Below are positions 60,985 to 64,000 of a stretch of DNA of 64,000 bases, piece by piece. A program made the translations under genes and the position numbers. Origin of the DNA: Massilia sp. Root335 (GTDB lineage Bacteria > Pseudomonadota > Gammaproteobacteria > Burkholderiales > Burkholderiaceae_D). The DNA lies in NCBI RefSeq assembly GCF_001425685.1, contig NZ_LMCY01000006.1:26979-90978 (forward strand). Reading direction: 5' to 3'. How positions within the stretch are numbered: the stretch's first letter is position 1; each line of letters opens with the position of its first letter. Under the pieces are notes generated by a model. The model worked only from the letters and a program-made list of their open reading frames with translations. It made no database searches and was not told the origin of the DNA.

Positions 60985-63900
60985 TTACTTGCGGCCACCC
61001 GTGGTGAGGAAGCCCGAGTCCTGCGGCGTCGCCACCGACTTGGCCAGCGATTCGGCCGTCGACGTCATCGCCACATTCGCACCCGCCACCTTGTTGCCGT
61101 TGGCGTCGAACTGCTTCATCACGTCGACCATCGTACCGACCGAAGCCAGCAGACCGGTCTGCGTACCGCCGGACAGGTTCGGCAGGGTCAGGCCGCCGGC
61201 CGCCGCGCCGGTATCGGCCGCGTTGAAGGCTGCCATCGCCTGGACCATGCTGCCCACCTTGCCGCGCAGCGTGTCGGTCGCGGCCGCACCGGTTGCCGCC
61301 TTGTCGGCGGTGAACCACACGTCGCCCGTGGCGGCCGTGGAGCCGTCGGTCTTCGTGAAGGTCGACTGCATGCCGATCCAGTTTCCGGCATCCTTGACCG
61401 AGGTCTTGTCGCCGTTGACGTTGATGCTCGCGACATCCACCGAGGCCAGGCTCTTCAGCTCGCCCGACTGGCTGACGCCGTCGCCGTTCGCATCGACCCA
61501 CACCTTCAGCTGGCTGTACGCCGCATCCTTGGCGTCGATCACGCCGTCGCCGTTGGCATCCAGCTGGGCCAGTGCTTCGTAGCCGTTGGAGGCGGTCTGG
61601 CCGTTCGCCAGCTTGGTCGACGTACCGAACAGCTCGCTGCCATCGTCGATCGTGCCGTTGCCGTTGCGATCCAGGGCCAGCAGGCCATCCTTCGAATCGA
61701 CCCAGCCCGTCGCCACCTTGTTGCCGGTGCCGAACAGATCGAACTGCACGCCCTGCTTGATGCTGACCGAGTGCACACCGTCACCGTTCAGATCCAGCAC
61801 GATCGGGCTGCCGATCTTCAGCTGCGCGGTCTGCGCCGTCGTCATCGCGCCGATCTGCGCCGACGTCAGCGCCTCGACCTGACCGGTGGTCAGTGCGGCC
61901 ACCTGGTTCGTCGTCAGACCGCTGGCGATCTGGGACGTGGTCAGGGCCGTGATCTGCGTCGTCTTCAGCGCGGCCAGATCGACCGTCTGCAGAGCCGCGA
62001 TCTGGACCGTCGTCAGGGCAACCAGTTGCGCCGTCGACAGCGTGACCGCCTGGCTGGTGGTCAGGCCGACGACCTGGCTGGTGGTCAGGCTGGCCACCTG
62101 GCTGGTGGTCAGCGCGCCGATCTGCGTGGTCTTCAGCGCGGCCAGGTCGACGGTCGTGATGGCTGCGACCTGGGCCGTGCTCAGCGCTGCGACCTGGACG
62201 CTGGTCAGGCTGCCGACCTGGGCGGTGGTCAGACCGGCGATCTGGGCCGTCGTCAGGCCGCTGGCGACCTGGGACGTGCTCAGCGCGGCGATCTGGTTGG
62301 TCTTGAGCGCCACCAGGTCCACGGTGCCGAGCGCAGCCACCTGAGCGGTGGTCAGCGCGGCAACCTGCACGGTGGTCAGCGCGCCGACCTGGCTGGTCTT
62401 CAGGCTTGCGACATCCATGGTCGTCAGGCCGCTGGCCACCTGGGCGGTGGTCAGGGCGGCGATCTGAGCCGTGGTCAGCGCGTTCGCCTGGACCGTCGTC
62501 AGGGTAGCGATCTGGGCCGTGTTCAGGCTTGCGATCTGATTCGTCTTCATGACGGCCAGGTCGGCCGTGCTGATCGCTGCGACCTGGGCGGTGCTCAGGG
62601 CGGCGACTTGCACGGTGGTCAATGCACCGATCTGGTTGGTCTTCAGACCGGCGATCTCGACGGTCGTGAGACCGCTCGCCACCTGGGCCGTGCTCAGTGC
62701 AGCGATCTGGGCCGTGGTCAGCGCACCAGTCTGGACCGTCGTCAGCGCGGCAATCTGCGCCGTGGTCAGGCCGACAACCTGGGTCGTCTTCAGCGCGGCC
62801 AGGTCAGCCGTTTGGATCGCAGCGACCTGGACGGTGCTAAGGGCGCCGATCTGGGCCGTATTCAGGCTGGCGACCTGCGCGGTGGTCAGGCCGACGATCT
62901 GGGCGGTGCCCATGTTGGCGACCTGTGCGGTCGTCAGCGCGGCAACCTGGTTCGTCTTCAACGCGGCCACGTCGGTGGTCGTGATGGCCGCGACCTGGAC
63001 GGTGCTCATCGCACCGATCTGGGCCGTGGTCAGGGCACCGATCTGGTTGGTCTTCAGACCGGCGATCTCGACGGTCGTCAGGCCGCTGGCCACCTGGGCA
63101 GTGGTCAGGGAGCCGATCTGGGCCGTGGTCAGCGCACCAGTCTGGACCGTCGTCAGCGCGGCAATCTGCGCCGTGGTCAGGCCGACGACCTGGGTCGTCT
63201 TCAGCGCGGCCAGGTCAGCCGTTTCGATCGCAGCGACCTGGACGGTGCTCAGCGCGCCGATCTGGGCCGTGTTCAGGCTGGCGACCTGCGCGGTGGTCAA
63301 GCCGACGATCTGGGCAGTACCCATGTTGGCGACCTGTGCGGTCGTCAGCGCGGCAACCTGGTTCGTCTTCAACGCAGCCACGTCGGCCGGCGTGATTGCA
63401 GCGACCTGGACGGTGCTCAGCGCGCCGATCTGCGCCGTGGTCAGCGCGCCCACCTGGGTAGTCTTCAGGCTGGCAACCTGCGCGGTCGTCAGGCCGCTCG
63501 CCACCTGGGCGGTGCTCAGGGCAGCGATCTGGGCCGTGCTCAACGCACCTGCCTGGACCGTCGTCAGCGCGGCAATCTGCGCCGTGGTCAGGCCGACAAC
63601 CTGGGTCGTCTTCAGCGCGGCCACGTCAGCGGTCGTGATGGCCGCGACCTGGACGGTGCTCAGCGCGGCAATCTGCGCCGAGGTCAACGCACCCATCTGG
63701 CTGGTCTTCAGACCGGCGATCTCGGCCGTCGTCAGGCCGCTCGCCACCTGGGCGGTGCTCAGCGCAGCGATCTGGGCCGTGGTCAACGCACCGGCCTGGG
63801 CCGACGTCAGCGCGGCGATCTGCGCGGTCGTCAGGCCGGCGACCTGGGTCGTCTTCATGGCGGCCAGGTCAGCCGTCTCGATTGCGCCAACCTGGACGGT

Positions 63901-64000
63901 GTTCAGGGCGGCGATCTGCATGCTGCTCAGGCTGCTTACCTGGGCAGTATTCAGTCCGACGATCTGTGCCGTGCCCAGAGCGGCAACCTGGGCGGTCGTC
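60985..64000 (-). CDS. Giant Thr-rich octapeptide-repeat protein, type I secretion substrate (N-terminus outside window)
   Basis: At least 1004 residues; the reading frame stays open through base 64000, so the start is beyond the window and the first Met seen (63921) is internal. About 90 tandem octapeptides of the form A-L-T-T-A-Q-I-A lead into a C-terminal domain from about 61815: P-I-V-L-D-L-N-G-D-G-V, G-W-V-D-S-K-D-G-L-L-A-L-D-R-N-G-N-G, E-L-F-G-T-S-T, and V-W-V-D-A-N-G-D-G-V-S. These Asp/Gly loops are calcium-binding and typical of type I-exported FrpC-like proteins. It lies beside the matching transporter and adaptor genes. Probably a surface or secreted stalk protein. Confidence 0.88.
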   Translation of the reverse strand, partial: TTAQVAALGTAQIVGLNTAQVSSLSSMQIAALNTVQVGAIETADLAAMKTTQVAGLTTAQIAALTSAQAGALTTAQIAALSTAQVASGLTTAEIAGLKTSQMGALTSAQIAALSTVQVAAITTADVAALKTTQVVGLTTAQIAALTTVQAGALSTAQIAALSTAQVASGLTTAQVASLKTTQVGALTTAQIGALSTVQVAAITPADVAALKTNQVAALTTAQVANMGTAQIVGLTTAQVASLNTAQIGALSTVQVAAIETADLAALKTTQVVGLTTAQIAALTTVQTGALTTAQIGSLTTAQVASGLTTVEIAGLKTNQIGALTTAQIGAMSTVQVAAITTTDVAALKTNQVAALTTAQVANMGTAQIVGLTTAQVASLNTAQIGALSTVQVAAIQTADLAALKTTQVVGLTTAQIAALTTVQTGALTTAQIAALSTAQVASGLTTVEIAGLKTNQIGALTTVQVAALSTAQVAAISTADLAVMKTNQIASLNTAQIATLTTVQANALTTAQIAALTTAQVASGLTTMDVASLKTSQVGALTTVQVAALTTAQVAALGTVDLVALKTNQIAALSTSQVASGLTTAQIAGLTTAQVGSLTSVQVAALSTAQVAAITTVDLAALKTTQIGALTTSQVASLTTSQVVGLTTSQAVTLSTAQLVALTTVQIAALQTVDLAALKTTQITALTTSQIASGLTTNQVAALTTGQVEALTSAQIGAMTTAQTAQLKIGSPIVLDLNGDGVHSVSIKQGVQFDLFGTGNKVATGWVDSKDGLLALDRNGNGTIDDGSELFGTSTKLANGQTASNGYEALAQLDANGDGVIDAKDAAYSQLKVWVDANGDGVSQSGELKSLASVDVASINVNGDKTSVKDAGNWIGMQSTFTKTDGSTAATGDVWFTADKAATGAAATDTLRGKVGSMVQAMAAFNAADTGAAAGGLTLPNLSGGTQTGLLASVGTMVDVMKQFDANGNKVAGANVAMTSTAESLAKSVATPQDSGFLTTGGRK
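61820..64000 (-). repeat. Coding tandem octapeptide array with 411-bp higher-order repeat
   Basis: 24-bp units encode L-(T/S/N/K)-T-x-(Q/D/E)-(V/I/L)-x-x. On top of this a 411-bp super-unit (137 codons: 17 octads plus one extra Ser in V-A-S-G-L-T-T) recurs, for example at 62531, 62942 and 63353 and again at 62778, 63189 and 63600. Copies are nearly identical in DNA between about 62.6 and 63.6 kb and decay on either side. Confidence 0.88.

Noticed and set aside
60985..63921. Taking the Met at 63921 as the start of the repeat protein
   Set aside because: The frame continues in the same octapeptide pattern through base 64000, so that Met is internal.
61820..64000. Regularly spaced short repeats suggesting a CRISPR array
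   Set aside because: The 24-bp units are contiguous, diverge by codon-type changes, have no unique spacers, and encode a continuous octapeptide pattern.

Overview
The window is high-GC DNA (roughly 65%) packed with genes on both strands. It looks like the chromosome of an Oxalobacteraceae-type betaproteobacterium, Massilia or a close relative. That assignment is inference from protein character (OhrR/Ohr pair, PEP-CTERM protein, RTX/DUF4214 protein, many secreted hydrolases, multi-PAS sensors). There is no rRNA or other definitive marker. One tRNA gene (Phe, GAA) is present. No CRISPR array, prophage or transposase gene was seen.

Layout. 1-7.2 kb: a truncated PAS/GAF sensor, a PL1 pectate lyase with an operator-like palindrome, and a CHASE-PAS-PAS-GGDEF diguanylate cyclase. 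7.3-10.7 kb: a divergent pair (type B carboxylesterase; epoxide hydrolase plus an Ohr-type peroxidase) sharing a promoter with three TTATCG-type sites, then a 25-residue membrane peptide gene. 10.7-20.3 kb: SNF2/SWIM helicase, YgjV-like membrane protein, Y-x-(F/W/Y)-x-x-D repeat protein, LivJ-like binding protein, methyltransferase, M13 peptidase, CAP protein. 20.4-23.1 kb: oxidative-stress block ohrR-ohr, a REP-like palindrome, and catalase. 23.2-31.3 kb: a 1657-residue RTX protein, a hydrolase, a chemoreceptor, a thioesterase. 31.4-44.7 kb: tRNA-Phe, PhnA, GH39 glycosidase, a lipoprotein phosphodiesterase behind a Pho-box-like element, small secreted proteins, a degraded DUF2945 gene, HAD hydrolase, MGDG-synthase-like glycosyltransferase, and a PEP-CTERM/S8 protease operon.

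45-64 kb is the most unusual part. A cytosolic O-GlcNAc-transferase-like protein with a methyltransferase-like tail converges on a tightly packed eight-gene minus-strand operon. That operon encodes CDP-glucose synthesis (rfbF), 4,6-dehydration (rfbG), C3 deoxygenation (rfbH), an NAD-dependent reductase/epimerase, a split transketolase, a GT2-TPR-GT2-methyltransferase-like fusion, and an FkbM methyltransferase. Just upstream on the same strand lie a type I secretion ABC transporter and its HlyD adaptor, and beyond them the end of a giant secreted protein built from about 90 visible Thr-rich octapeptides. The working model (inference) is an island that makes an unusual, probably branched, CDP-dideoxy sugar and may put it on a type I-secreted surface protein before export.
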